Of a stretch of 64,000 bases of DNA, positions 29,073-37,106 are shown in pieces. Location of the stretch: assembly GCA_046048055.1 (NCBI GenBank), contig JBJOGW010000091.1:1-64000 (forward strand). The letters are read 5' to 3'. Each line of letters starts with the position of its first letter. Within the stretch, counting starts at the first letter, position 1. The position numbers and the translations under genes are program-made. This DNA comes from SYAC01 sp046048055 (lineage in GTDB: Bacteria > Planctomycetota > Phycisphaerae > Phycisphaerales > SM1A02). The notes beneath the pieces are model-generated. The model saw only the letters and a program-made list of their open reading frames with translations. It was not told where the DNA came from and did not search any database.

Positions 29073-31484
29073 TCAGGGGCAGGCTCCGAACAGGACCAGC
29101 AGGCTGCCAATGTCGCCTGAGTCCACGAAACCGCTGCCGTCGAGGTCACCGGGGCCGCCTTCCGATCCGAACAGGATCAGCAGGCTTCCGATGTCGCCGG
29201 CGTCCACAAAGGTGCTGCCGTCCAGGTCACCCGGGCAGGCGTTCGCGAAGGTGCGACGCTGCAGGGCGAACGGGATGGTGTTGACCTCGATGGAGGACTT
29301 GATGCCGTCCGTGAAGTAGTGGGCTGCCCACCACACGTTGGCGGTGTTGTAACCAGGACGCAGGAAGTAGGCCCAACGGAACTCACCAAGGGTGCCGGTG
29401 GTCTCGCCATCGACCGTGCTGTCCGGAATGCGTCCGTTCAGCGCCAGCACCGGCTCGAACACGCCCGTCACCTCGTCGTCGCTGCCGTAGGCCTCGGGGG
29501 CCTGGGCACACGCCGGCAGGGAGAACAGGGACGTCACGTTGATGTCCGAGTTCACGCCCCACGCGGTGATCCAGTATCGACCCGGATCCAGAGCCACGGG
29601 CTCGGCCACATCCAGCAGGAGCCGGAGGTTGCCGAAGCCGACGGCCGTGTACGCGTCACGACCATCGCTGGCCGGGGTGTAGGTGGGATCGTTGCCCGAG
29701 AACAGCACCAGGCTGCTGTCGTTGGGATCCGCCACGGGATCGAACACGTTGTCGGTGTAGACCGAGAACGACTCGACCAGTTCACCCGTGTCGGGGTCCA
29801 GCTCGTCCGGACGGGCAAGGATCTCCCATGCGATCGCTTGCACGTTGGCGGGGGGCTGGGTGCTCGAGAAGTAGCCACCCATGGAGATGGTGTCGAAGTC
29901 ACCCGCGTTCTCGATGGTGAACGGGAGCATGGTCTTGCGATACGCCCAGTTGTTGGGAGCGGTGGTGCTGTTGGCGGCGGTCAAACGACCTCCAGACGAG
30001 ACACCGCCGGTTCCGTACAGGCTGGTGCCGACCTGAAGGATGTCCGCTCCGTCGTTGGAGTACATCTCCGAGAAGAAGCTGAACACCATCTGGCCAACGC
30101 TGGGATCGACGGCATTGGCACCCTCGGGGCCACCGTCGTACCAGCTGCCCACGCGAACCAGAATGAACACACCTTCGGGGGCGTAGACGATGGTGCCTTC
30201 GGACGGACCACCCACATCGGTCTCGCCGTCGCCGTCATCGTCGCACTCGTCGTCCGCGCACCCGATGTACTGATCCGGCAGGAGCGACGGATCACCGATG
30301 CCCAGGCTGGGGTTGTACGAGGGGTCGAAGAAGAAGTTCATCACGGTGTCGCCAGCAGTGCCGGTGCCGCACATGCTGATGCCGATGTTGCCGGCCGCAG
30401 GGGTCGGTCCCACCAGGTACCAGAGGTCTCGGCCCATGGGGCTGCCGCACAGGTTGACCACGTCGTTCGGGCCGTCCGTGAGGGCGCCCGTGTTGTCGAA
30501 GTCAACCACCACCGCCTCGCCAGAAGCGAGGCTGACGTACTGGAAGTTGCCCACGCAATCGTTGGGCGTCAGGCTGGCGTTGGGATCGCAGGCATACTGG
30601 AACAGACCGCAGTCCACCACGCCCTGATCGATGCAGGACTGATCCCACTGCACGGAGCAGCAATCCGGGGCGCTCACGCACACCAGATCGCAGCAGGCCG
30701 GGTCAGCACAGCCCGGGGTGGCAGCCACTTCGTCGCAGGGCTGGCTGCCCGTACCGCAGGCGGCATCGCCCAGCGGCAGAGCGAACACGCTCAGCGAGAA
30801 GTTGACCGGACCGTCGTACTTGGTGTTGCTGGGGCCTTCGGTCGCCGAGGTGGTGCTCTCCGCGTACCGGGTATCCAGACCAATGGCGTACTCACCGGCC
30901 GGCACATAGACGTACTCCACCGAACCGCCCGAAGGCAGTGTCGAGGTGGCACTCTCGCAGCCTCCCCAGATCTGCTGACCGAAGAACTGCGTGTTGGAGT
31001 TGTTGAAATCGTAGACCAGCATCACGAAGCGGTTTCCCACGCCCGTGTCGGAGTCATACGCCCACGGATCCACGGCGCCCGTGTCGGGATTCAGGTTGCC
31101 GACGGCACCCGTGATGATCAGTCGGGCGGGCTCGGTCAGTCGAACGCGATACCAGTCGGTATCGGAGTCGGCACCCGTAACGGCACCCGTGTCCGGATCG
31201 GTGATGAACCAACGGCCGAGCAGGCCGTTGACCTTGGCTTCCTGGAACAGGCTCAGGGCGACCGAATCACCGAATTCATCCAGGCCAAGGATTGGAGTGG
31301 CCAGCTCGATCTGGTTGTTGGGATCGGGGAAGGTGTCGGCGTCATAGGGGCCCCACTCCGCTTCGACGAGGTTGCATTCGGCATCGGAGAAGAACACACA
31401 CTGGCCGTAGGCCGTGGTGCCCAGAGTCGCGGCGGTGCCGAACGCCGACGCAAGGATGAAGGTGCTCAGTCGCGGACGCATCAT
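29073..31484 (-). CDS. Large secreted protein with Cys-rich segment and two C-terminal dockerin-like repeats
   Basis: An 803-residue exported protein. A signal peptide spans about residues 1-28 (cleavage near TTAYGQ). The body is unrecognised; it includes a stretch with closely spaced Cys (PGCADPACCDLVCVSAPDCC, then WDQSC), a pattern recurring in planctomycete surface proteins, and an acidic DDECDDDGDGETD run likely to bind calcium. The C-terminus has two repeats, GDLDGSTFVDAGDIGSLLIL and GDLDGSGFVDSGDIGSLLVL, ending FGACP. Expression signals are strong: AGGAGG eight bases before the ATG and a good promoter 120 bases upstream. It is likely an abundant envelope or extracellular protein. Function unknown. 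Confidence 0.85.
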   Translation of the reverse strand: MMRPRLSTFILASAFGTAATLGTTAYGQCVFFSDAECNLVEAEWGPYDADTFPDPNNQIELATPILGLDEFGDSVALSLFQEAKVNGLLGRWFITDPDTGAVTGADSDTDWYRVRLTEPARLIITGAVGNLNPDTGAVDPWAYDSDTGVGNRFVMLVYDFNNSNTQFFGQQIWGGCESATSTLPSGGSVEYVYVPAGEYAIGLDTRYAESTTSATEGPSNTKYDGPVNFSLSVFALPLGDAACGTGSQPCDEVAATPGCADPACCDLVCVSAPDCCSVQWDQSCIDQGVVDCGLFQYACDPNASLTPNDCVGNFQYVSLASGEAVVVDFDNTGALTDGPNDVVNLCGSPMGRDLWYLVGPTPAAGNIGISMCGTGTAGDTVMNFFFDPSYNPSLGIGDPSLLPDQYIGCADDECDDDGDGETDVGGPSEGTIVYAPEGVFILVRVGSWYDGGPEGANAVDPSVGQMVFSFFSEMYSNDGADILQVGTSLYGTGGVSSGGRLTAANSTTAPNNWAYRKTMLPFTIENAGDFDTISMGGYFSSTQPPANVQAIAWEILARPDELDPDTGELVESFSVYTDNVFDPVADPNDSSLVLFSGNDPTYTPASDGRDAYTAVGFGNLRLLLDVAEPVALDPGRYWITAWGVNSDINVTSLFSLPACAQAPEAYGSDDEVTGVFEPVLALNGRIPDSTVDGETTGTLGEFRWAYFLRPGYNTANVWWAAHYFTDGIKSSIEVNTIPFALQRRTFANACPGDLDGSTFVDAGDIGSLLILFGSEGGPGDLDGSGFVDSGDIGSLLVLFGACP

Positions 31485-31492
31485 GTCTCGAT

Positions 31493-31498
31493 CCTCCT
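31493..31498 (-). promoter_or_regulatory. Strong Shine-Dalgarno site
   Basis: A perfect AGGAGG on the minus strand, eight bases before the ATG at 31482-31484. It is the strongest ribosome site in the window and decides the first of two adjacent ATG codons as start. Confidence 0.85.
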
Positions 31499-31536
31499 CT
31501 TGAGGTGTTCGCAGTTTCTTGCCCACCCGCCGCTCC

Positions 31537-31635
31537 GTCTCGGCGACGCAGCCGAGACCTGAACCGAGCGCACGGGAAGGGCGCAATCCGTCAAGATGGT
31601 CGAACCAACATAACCCCAACTTGACACCCCGCCAA
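31537..31635 (-). promoter_or_regulatory. Promoter and leader hairpin of the large dockerin protein gene
   Basis: On the minus strand TTGGCG (31630-31635), a 17-base spacer and TATGTT (31607-31612) form a sigma-70-like promoter. The roughly 115-base leader contains an 8-bp perfect hairpin (GTCTCGGC at 31551-31558 with GCCGAGAC at 31537-31544, six-base loop), then AGGAGG. The hairpin could protect the mRNA or regulate translation. The rest of the 279-base gap to clpS holds no gene. Confidence 0.55.
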
Positions 31636-31763
31636 AAGCAATCTGAACAGTTCGGAATGGGTTTTCGTGACGTGGATCGGGGATTTTCGAGACCGCGGCC
31701 ATCCGTACATACGGACGAAGGCGGAGATCCTCGCCACGACAGGGCAAAAGTCTGGATCCACCC

Positions 31764-32042
31764 TCAGATACGACGAACCGTGGCAAGAAGACCTTGCTCA
31801 TCAAGGCATTCCCGCAAAAACTCGGCCCGCTCACGGTGGGTCCTGAAGACCACGGATTCGCCATCATTATGGGACTCAAGCATGAAAGCGATTGCCTGTT
31901 GTGCCGGAATTCGGAGAACCTGAACCAGCACTTCGACCACCCGCTCCATGTGGTTGATGTCGTCGTTGTGAAGGATCACGCCAAAGGGCGGGAGTTGCTC
32001 CACGCGAGGCGATGCAGTCTGCGGCTCGGTCGCGATGCTCAT
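31764..32042 (-). CDS. clpS: ATP-dependent Clp protease adaptor ClpS
   Basis: A 92-residue adaptor that delivers N-degron substrates to ClpAP. The core LPPFGVILHNDDINHMERVV contains the NDD motif and nearby His used to bind the destabilising N-terminal residue, and VVEVLVQVLRIPAQQA matches the first helix. The N-terminal ~17 residues are a flexible tail, as in other ClpS. It follows the zinc-type oxidoreductase gene by 35 bases on the same strand and may be cotranscribed; no clpA is in the window. The ATG lacks a clear ribosome site. The tmRNA tag at 14234-14263 ends in ALAA, a Clp/Lon-type degradation signal, which is a separate but related pathway. Confidence 0.93.
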   Translation of the reverse strand: MSIATEPQTASPRVEQLPPFGVILHNDDINHMERVVEVLVQVLRIPAQQAIAFMLESHNDGESVVFRTHRERAEFLRECLDEQGLLATVRRI

Positions 32043-32077
32043 GGTTCAGTGCAGTCTGACAGGGCGTTGACGGCGAA

Positions 32078-33118
32078 TCAAGCCCCCTGCCGCCAATCCA
32101 CCACGACCTTGCCGAATTGCGCACCCGACTCGAGCCGCCCGTAGGCCTCGGCCCCACGATCCGGCGGAACGACCGCGTCCACCACAGGCCTGACAAGTCC
32201 ACGTTGCAGCAGGGATGTGACCGCACGAAACTCCTCCATGGTTCCCATGGTGCTGCCGAGCACGCGGAGTTGGTTCCAGAAGACCCGGGTCAGATCCAGC
32301 TCACCCGTGGCGCCGGCGGTGCATCCGCAGGTGACCAGGCAGCCGCCCCGGGCCAGACTGCGGATGCAGGGCCCGAGCAGGCGTCCGCCGATCGAATCGA
32401 TCACCACGTCCACACCTCGCTTGCCGGTTGCCGACCGCACCGCCCTGGACCAGTCGCCGCCATCATCCAGGATCCCCTCGGCGGCGCCGAGAACCTTGGC
32501 CCTTTCCAACTTGGACGCATGACGGCTGGTCACGATCACGTGACAACCGAGGTGACGGGCAAGCCCTAGTGCCGCCAGCGCCACGCCACCGCCGATCCCG
32601 GTGACCAGCACCGTCTGGCCCGGTTGCACGCCCGCACGCGTGACCAGCATGCGCCAAGCCGTGAGGTGCGTGAGCCCGAAGGCCGTGGCCTGCACGGGGT
32701 CCAGATCCCCGATCTCCAGGAGATTGGTGACCGGGGCCACGAAGAACTCGGCCATGGTGCCGGGTGTGTGCTCACCGATCATCACGATGTCCTCTCCCGC
32801 TGGGCGCTCTCCCGGCCGGGTGGCTTGTGGCTGCATCACGGCCGCATTGAGCAGGACCCGGCGACCCACCCAGGCGGTATCCACGCCGGGCCCAACGGAT
32901 TGCACCACGCCTGCTCCATCCGATCCGGTGACGGCAGGAAAGACCGTGTCCAAGCCAGGAAGGCCTCGACCGACCCACAGGTCCAGGTGATTCAGGGCCG
33001 ACGCCTCGGTGCGCACCAGGGCCTGACCGGCACGCGGCTCGGGGGTGGGGCAGTCCTTGGTGAGACGGACCGCATCAGCGACCGGCGTGCCTTGACGAGT
33101 GACTTGGATGGCCTTCAT
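32078..33118 (-). CDS. Zinc-type alcohol dehydrogenase / quinone oxidoreductase family protein
   Basis: A 346-residue medium-chain dehydrogenase/reductase. The N-terminal GroES-like domain has TEASALNHLDLWVGRGLPG and PAVTGSDGAGVVQSVGPGVD. The Rossmann domain has GQTVLVTGIGGGVALAALGLA and SRHASKLERAKVLGA. The cysteine ligands of the structural-zinc loop are not evident, and the catalytic position reads NHLDLW as in quinone oxidoreductases. It should use NADPH or NADH; the substrate is unknown. ATG at 33116-33118 is supported by TACATT ending exactly six bases upstream, the leaderless arrangement. It may be cotranscribed with clpS. Divergent from the DUF1573 gene. Confidence 0.85.
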   Translation of the reverse strand: MKAIQVTRQGTPVADAVRLTKDCPTPEPRAGQALVRTEASALNHLDLWVGRGLPGLDTVFPAVTGSDGAGVVQSVGPGVDTAWVGRRVLLNAAVMQPQATRPGERPAGEDIVMIGEHTPGTMAEFFVAPVTNLLEIGDLDPVQATAFGLTHLTAWRMLVTRAGVQPGQTVLVTGIGGGVALAALGLARHLGCHVIVTSRHASKLERAKVLGAAEGILDDGGDWSRAVRSATGKRGVDVVIDSIGGRLLGPCIRSLARGGCLVTCGCTAGATGELDLTRVFWNQLRVLGSTMGTMEEFRAVTSLLQRGLVRPVVDAVVPPDRGAEAYGRLESGAQFGKVVVDWRQGA

Positions 33119-33177
33119 GAAATGAATGTAACGCCGGGGGGAACCGAAGCTGCCGCCGGCACGTCCGTAGCATTCGC
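33119..33177. promoter_or_regulatory. Divergent leaderless-type promoters
   Basis: Minus strand: TACATT (33125-33130), six bases before the oxidoreductase ATG. Plus strand: TAGCAT (33168-33173), four bases before ATG 33178 and seven before the adjacent ATG 33181. No ribosome site is visible on either side. Confidence 0.45.
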
Positions 33178-34269
33178 ATGATGCCTCCGCTTGCATGCGC
33201 CCTTCTGACCATGGCCCTGACGCTGCAGTCATCCCCGCCGCCGGCCGGTCCCGTGGGCAGGCCCATGCAGTCCCGACCGATGCCGGCCGACATGGTGGTG
33301 CGCGCCGAGCCCCAGGGGCTGGATTACGGGATCGTTCCACCGTACACCACGCTGCAGGCGGAGTTTCACCTGGTGAACTCGGGTGATCGCCCGCTGACGG
33401 TGCTGCAGGCGGTGCCAAGTTGCCAGTGCACCACCGTGGACATCGTGGGCAAGCAGATTCCACCCCGAGGCACGCTGGCCGTTCCGGTGACCATGAAGGT
33501 GAGCAGCACGGGCAAGAAGAGTGCCGACGTGAAGGTGCTGGTGGAGGGCCAACCAAGGCCCATCACGCTGGATCTGCGGGCTGAAGTGGCCTACGCCGTT
33601 CGGGCCACGGTGGCGGATGCCGACGGCGTGGAGCAGCCCTATGTGGACGCCTTCAAGGATCCGCAGCGCCTCCGCGGCGTCACCACGGTGAGCAGCACCG
33701 ACGGCAAGCCATTTCGCGTGCTCAGCGTGCAGGGCGTGCCGGTGAACGATGACACGCCTCGGAACAGTCACCGCGTGGACTTTGCACTGGTTGGTGAGCC
33801 CTGCGAATCGGTGCCCAAGTACATGGTGATCGAGACCGACCGGGCGGACGCGCGGCTGATCGACGTGCGCGTGCGACATGCGTGCACGCGAATCACCCCG
33901 GGACTGGACATCGCGGAGTTCCGGTCCAACGCCGGCGTGATCGCTTCCGGCGGAGCGGGCGAGTTCGAGATGGAACTGAAGAAGATGGGCTCCAACCGCG
34001 TGGGCAGCGTGGAGAGCATGGACCCCCGCTTCCGGGCCACGCTGCTGGACCAGCGGGCCGATGGCTCGGCGGTGATGGCGCGCGTGCGGCTGGAGCCGGT
34101 GGCTGGCACGAGCGGCGTGTTCCTGATTCCGGTGCGGCTGCGAGGCGTGACGCCCGAGGGCAGGCCGTACATGGTGCAGCGACCGGAACCCGCGCAGCCT
34201 GGCTCGCCTGCCCGGATGCAAAGCATGCCCGCCGAGGCCGACGTGATGGTCTACGGCAAGGTGGAGTGA
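33178..34269 (+). CDS. Exported DUF1573-type protein
   Basis: A 363-residue protein with a short signal-like N-terminus (ACALLTMALTLQSSP). Residues ~45-115 resemble DUF1573, an Ig-like domain: GLDYGIVPPYTTLQAEFHLV, NSGDRPLTVLQAVPSCQCTT and PPRGTLAVPVTMKVSSTGKK; the SCxCT motif and the xGxxxxxF/V-NxGxxPL pattern are typical. The remaining ~240 residues are unrecognised, beta-rich in appearance. It probably sits in the periplasm or on the surface. Two adjacent ATG codons occur; the second (33181) has the better seven-base spacing to TAGCAT. The repeat protein gene follows eight bases downstream, so the two likely form an operon. Confidence 0.75.
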   Translation: MMPPLACALLTMALTLQSSPPPAGPVGRPMQSRPMPADMVVRAEPQGLDYGIVPPYTTLQAEFHLVNSGDRPLTVLQAVPSCQCTTVDIVGKQIPPRGTLAVPVTMKVSSTGKKSADVKVLVEGQPRPITLDLRAEVAYAVRATVADADGVEQPYVDAFKDPQRLRGVTTVSSTDGKPFRVLSVQGVPVNDDTPRNSHRVDFALVGEPCESVPKYMVIETDRADARLIDVRVRHACTRITPGLDIAEFRSNAGVIASGGAGEFEMELKKMGSNRVGSVESMDPRFRATLLDQRADGSAVMARVRLEPVAGTSGVFLIPVRLRGVTPEGRPYMVQRPEPAQPGSPARMQSMPAEADVMVYGKVE

Positions 34270-34276
34270 GCGGACC

Positions 34277-35614
34277 ATGGTGTGGCTTGCTGCAATCCTG
34301 CTGGCATGCTGGGATCCACCGGGCTCGACGGCGCTGCACGAGGCACTGCGGGCCCAGCCGCAGGCTCCACTTGACGCACGCGTGCCGGCCGACAAGGTGA
34401 CCACGCTTGGGCCACCGGCGGTGCCGCCGGACCTGACGCCACCGCCGCCCGTGATTCGGCGCGTGGCGGCATCCGCGGCGGAAGTGCCCGTGGAGCCCGC
34501 GTGCTTCGAGGCGGCCAGGCAGGCGATCGACCGTGGGCTCTCGTTCCTTCGCAGTTCGCAGGGACCGGGCGGTGGGTGGATGGAGGGCGTGGCGGCGCAA
34601 GGATCCGAGTCGCCACAGGTTTCGCCGGCCGCCGGTGCGGCCGTGACCGGGCTGGTGATCCGGGCCTTTGCACAGGCCGGCATGCAGGCGGACCCGGCCG
34701 TGCGACGCGGCACAGAGCGAATGCTGACGCTGATCAAGCCCGGGGGCAAGCTGGATCCGGACCCCTCGGGAGGCCTGGGTTCCTACGTGGCCAGTTGCGG
34801 CGTGCTGGCACTGGCCGCGTTGGATGACCCGGCGCAGAGCGAGGACCTTCGGGCATTGGTGGCATGGCTGAAGCAGGCCCAGTGGGATCAGGGCGAGGGT
34901 GTGCGCCCCGAGCACGACTGGTTCGGTGGCGTGGGCTACGGACGGAACGGTCGTCCCGACCTGAGCAACACCCAGATGATGCTGGAGGCCCTGCATGAGA
35001 GCGGTGCCAGCGCGGGTGATGCCGCGGTTCAGCGGGCGCTGGCCTTTGTGGCGCGTTGCCAGAACCGGAAGGTCGACGGCGCGCCGGATTGGGCCATGCG
35101 GGGATCGGATGACGGCGGCTTCGTGTACACGGTGGCCAACGGCGGCGAGAGCTTTGCCAGTGAGGTCGCGGGCGAGGGTCGGTACGGGGAACGCCTTCCG
35201 GCGGACACGCGAAGCCTGCGGAGCTACGGCAGCATGACCTATGCGGGATACAAGAGCATGCTCTTCGCCGGGCTGGGGCGGAACGATCCGCGGGTGCAGG
35301 CGGCATTGGAGTGGATGCGGCGCCACTACACACTGGACCAGAACCCGGGCCTGGGCCCGCAGGGCCTGTTCTACTACCGGACGGCCCTGAGCCGGGCGCT
35401 GCTCGCTGGGGGCATCGATCGCCTTCGGGACGCCACCGGCACGGAGCACGACTGGCGATGCGAACTGATCCGCACGCTGGTGTCGTGCCAGCGCCCCGAT
35501 GGAAGCTGGGTGAATGCCGAAGACCGCTGGATGGAGGGCCACCCGGACCTGGTCACGGCCTACGCCCTGCTGGCGATTCAGGAGGCGATCAAGCCGACGC
35601 TGCGGGCGAACTGA
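34277..35614 (+). CDS. Squalene cyclase/prenyltransferase-repeat protein
   Basis: A 445-residue protein with a short hydrophobic N-terminus (MVWLAAILLACW, possibly a lipoprotein signal) and proline-rich linker, then an alpha-alpha toroid built from prenyltransferase/squalene-oxidase repeats: AIDRGLSFLRSSQGPGGGWM, AALEWMRRHYTLDQNPGLGP and LVSCQRPDGSWVNAEDRWME. The catalytic DxDD motif of squalene-hopene cyclases is not seen, so it is not a terpene cyclase. Such proteins are frequent in planctomycetes, with unknown role. It lies eight bases after the DUF1573 gene on the same strand. The last 26 bases overlap the convergent ctaA gene. Confidence 0.8.
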   Translation: MVWLAAILLACWDPPGSTALHEALRAQPQAPLDARVPADKVTTLGPPAVPPDLTPPPPVIRRVAASAAEVPVEPACFEAARQAIDRGLSFLRSSQGPGGGWMEGVAAQGSESPQVSPAAGAAVTGLVIRAFAQAGMQADPAVRRGTERMLTLIKPGGKLDPDPSGGLGSYVASCGVLALAALDDPAQSEDLRALVAWLKQAQWDQGEGVRPEHDWFGGVGYGRNGRPDLSNTQMMLEALHESGASAGDAAVQRALAFVARCQNRKVDGAPDWAMRGSDDGGFVYTVANGGESFASEVAGEGRYGERLPADTRSLRSYGSMTYAGYKSMLFAGLGRNDPRVQAALEWMRRHYTLDQNPGLGPQGLFYYRTALSRALLAGGIDRLRDATGTEHDWRCELIRTLVSCQRPDGSWVNAEDRWMEGHPDLVTAYALLAIQEAIKPTLRAN

Positions 35615-37070
35615 GTTCGGGAACGCCCTGCGGCGCCGCCACAAGCCGGCGGCTCCAGAGGGCCCCCTGCACCGCGGCCATGAGCAGCAAGGCGCCCGTG
35701 GCCTGATGGGCACTGGTGGAGAGCAGTTCCCACGAGGGGATGTCGGCTCCGCGACGCATGAGCACTGCGGCCAGCGCCACAAAGCCAAGGCCCACCTGCA
35801 CGATGACCAGCGCGACCATGGCCTGCGCGCTCAGGGCCATGGGCCGGGCCGACGCCCGCTCACGGCCGACTGCCGAGAGCCGGCTTGCGGCGATGAGCAC
35901 GGCGATGATCGCCACGATGGAGAAGCCCAGATGCCCGTGCATGGCCCACGTGGGGTGGCGGATGGCCTCCTCGGAGCCCTGCGGCGCCACCTGCAGGTGG
36001 CGGTAGGCCGCGCCCAGGAAGAGCTGCGCCAGCAGCACGCACGGGGCCAGCGCGCTCCAGAGCCGAACACCCTCGGCGCCCGGAAGGATCTGCGGCGCAG
36101 ACGGGCCCAGCCAGCGTGCGCTGGTGAGGGCGGCCATGGCCGCGGCGGCGGCAAACACCAGTTGGCCGAACACGCCGTGCGCGATCGCCAGAGCCGTGCT
36201 GGGCTGCAGCAACCCGGGGTCCTGTTCGAGCGTCAGTGAGCCCGTGACGCGAAGTCCACCCATGAGCCCCTGCACACAGACCATGGCCAGCAACGCCACG
36301 GCAAGCCCGCGCACACCGGCACGCCGCTCGTGCCGCCAGCACACTGCGGTGAGCATGAAGGTGGTGAGACCCACCAGCATGCCCAGCAGTCGATGGGCGT
36401 GCTCGTAGTACACGCCGCCCTTCATCTCGCTCACCGGATAGAGCAGCATGTTGTGTCCGAAGGAGTTGGGCCAGTCGGGCACCGCCAGACCGGCCTCAAG
36501 GCCCGTGACCAGGCCGCCAGTCATGAGGAGCAGAAAGATGGTGGCGGCCGTGACCACGGCAAAGAGCGATGTGGGCGGCGGCAGCGCCGCACCCGGCGAG
36601 ACACCGCGGGCGAGTCGACCGCCGATGGCGGCCAGCAGTCCGCTGCCGGCGACGAGTCCACCGCTCCACAGCGTCGCCTCGAGCAGGGCGGCCTGCGTGT
36701 CCTTGCCCCCCACCACGCTCCCCACGATCAGCAGATTGACCAGGCCGTTCACCAGACCAGCCCCCCAGGGACTCGACTGGTTCGCCGCATGGCGAGCCGC
36801 CACCCAACCAACACCCACGGGCACCAGCAGCGTGAGGGCGAACAGAACCTCCCCGAGCCAGAGTCCCACGCCGATCATGGCCACGTAGGCCAACCCCCAC
36901 TGCACCGCCGTGCCCGCGAAACCGAGGGCCAGCGTGCTGGGCCGTACGCGTCCAGCCAGCACCGCGAACAGCCCCAACGCCGCCGCCATGGCCGTCAGGG
37001 CCAGCAGAAGCGTCACGCCCGCGGTCTCGGGCGTGATGACGGACGGGTCGTCGGCAGGCGAGAGGACCAT
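35589..37070 (-). CDS. ctaA: Heme A synthase (COX15/CtaA) with an extra N-terminal membrane domain
   Basis: Oxidises heme O to heme A for the caa3 oxidase. Residues ~170-493 are a COX15/CtaA domain: TGGLVTGLEAGLAVPDWPNS, FGHNMLLYPVSEMKGGVYYE, then EHAHRLLGM, LAIAHGVFGQL, TWAMHGHLG and TSAHQATGALL, whose His residues bind the hemes. The usual bacterial enzyme is 300-350 residues; here ~165 residues precede it, with about four hydrophobic segments (20-40, 52-95, 105-120, 135-152) and no recognised family. ATG at 37068-37070 is supported by TACCAT seven bases upstream. Divergent from ctaB, which makes heme O. Confidence 0.92.
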   Translation of the reverse strand: MVLSPADDPSVITPETAGVTLLLALTAMAAALGLFAVLAGRVRPSTLALGFAGTAVQWGLAYVAMIGVGLWLGEVLFALTLLVPVGVGWVAARHAANQSSPWGAGLVNGLVNLLIVGSVVGGKDTQAALLEATLWSGGLVAGSGLLAAIGGRLARGVSPGAALPPPTSLFAVVTAATIFLLLMTGGLVTGLEAGLAVPDWPNSFGHNMLLYPVSEMKGGVYYEHAHRLLGMLVGLTTFMLTAVCWRHERRAGVRGLAVALLAMVCVQGLMGGLRVTGSLTLEQDPGLLQPSTALAIAHGVFGQLVFAAAAAMAALTSARWLGPSAPQILPGAEGVRLWSALAPCVLLAQLFLGAAYRHLQVAPQGSEEAIRHPTWAMHGHLGFSIVAIIAVLIAASRLSAVGRERASARPMALSAQAMVALVIVQVGLGFVALAAVLMRRGADIPSWELLSTSAHQATGALLLMAAVQGALWSRRLVAAPQGVPELSSPAASA

Positions 37071-37106
37071 GAGCGCTATGGTAGACCTTCGACCTCGAGC
37101 GGTCGC
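37071..37106. promoter_or_regulatory. Overlapping divergent -10 elements between ctaA and ctaB
   Basis: Only 36 bases separate the start codons. The segment ctatggtag (37076-37084) reads TACCAT on the minus strand, seven bases before ctaA, and TATGGT on the plus strand, 24 bases before ctaB. The two possible -10 elements overlap by five bases, so ctaA and ctaB could be expressed from alternative use of one site. Confidence 0.4.

Noticed and set aside
29319..31562. 747-codon open frame opposite the large dockerin gene
   Set aside because: No motif, no ribosome site; the minus-strand gene has signal peptide, Shine-Dalgarno site, promoter and terminator.
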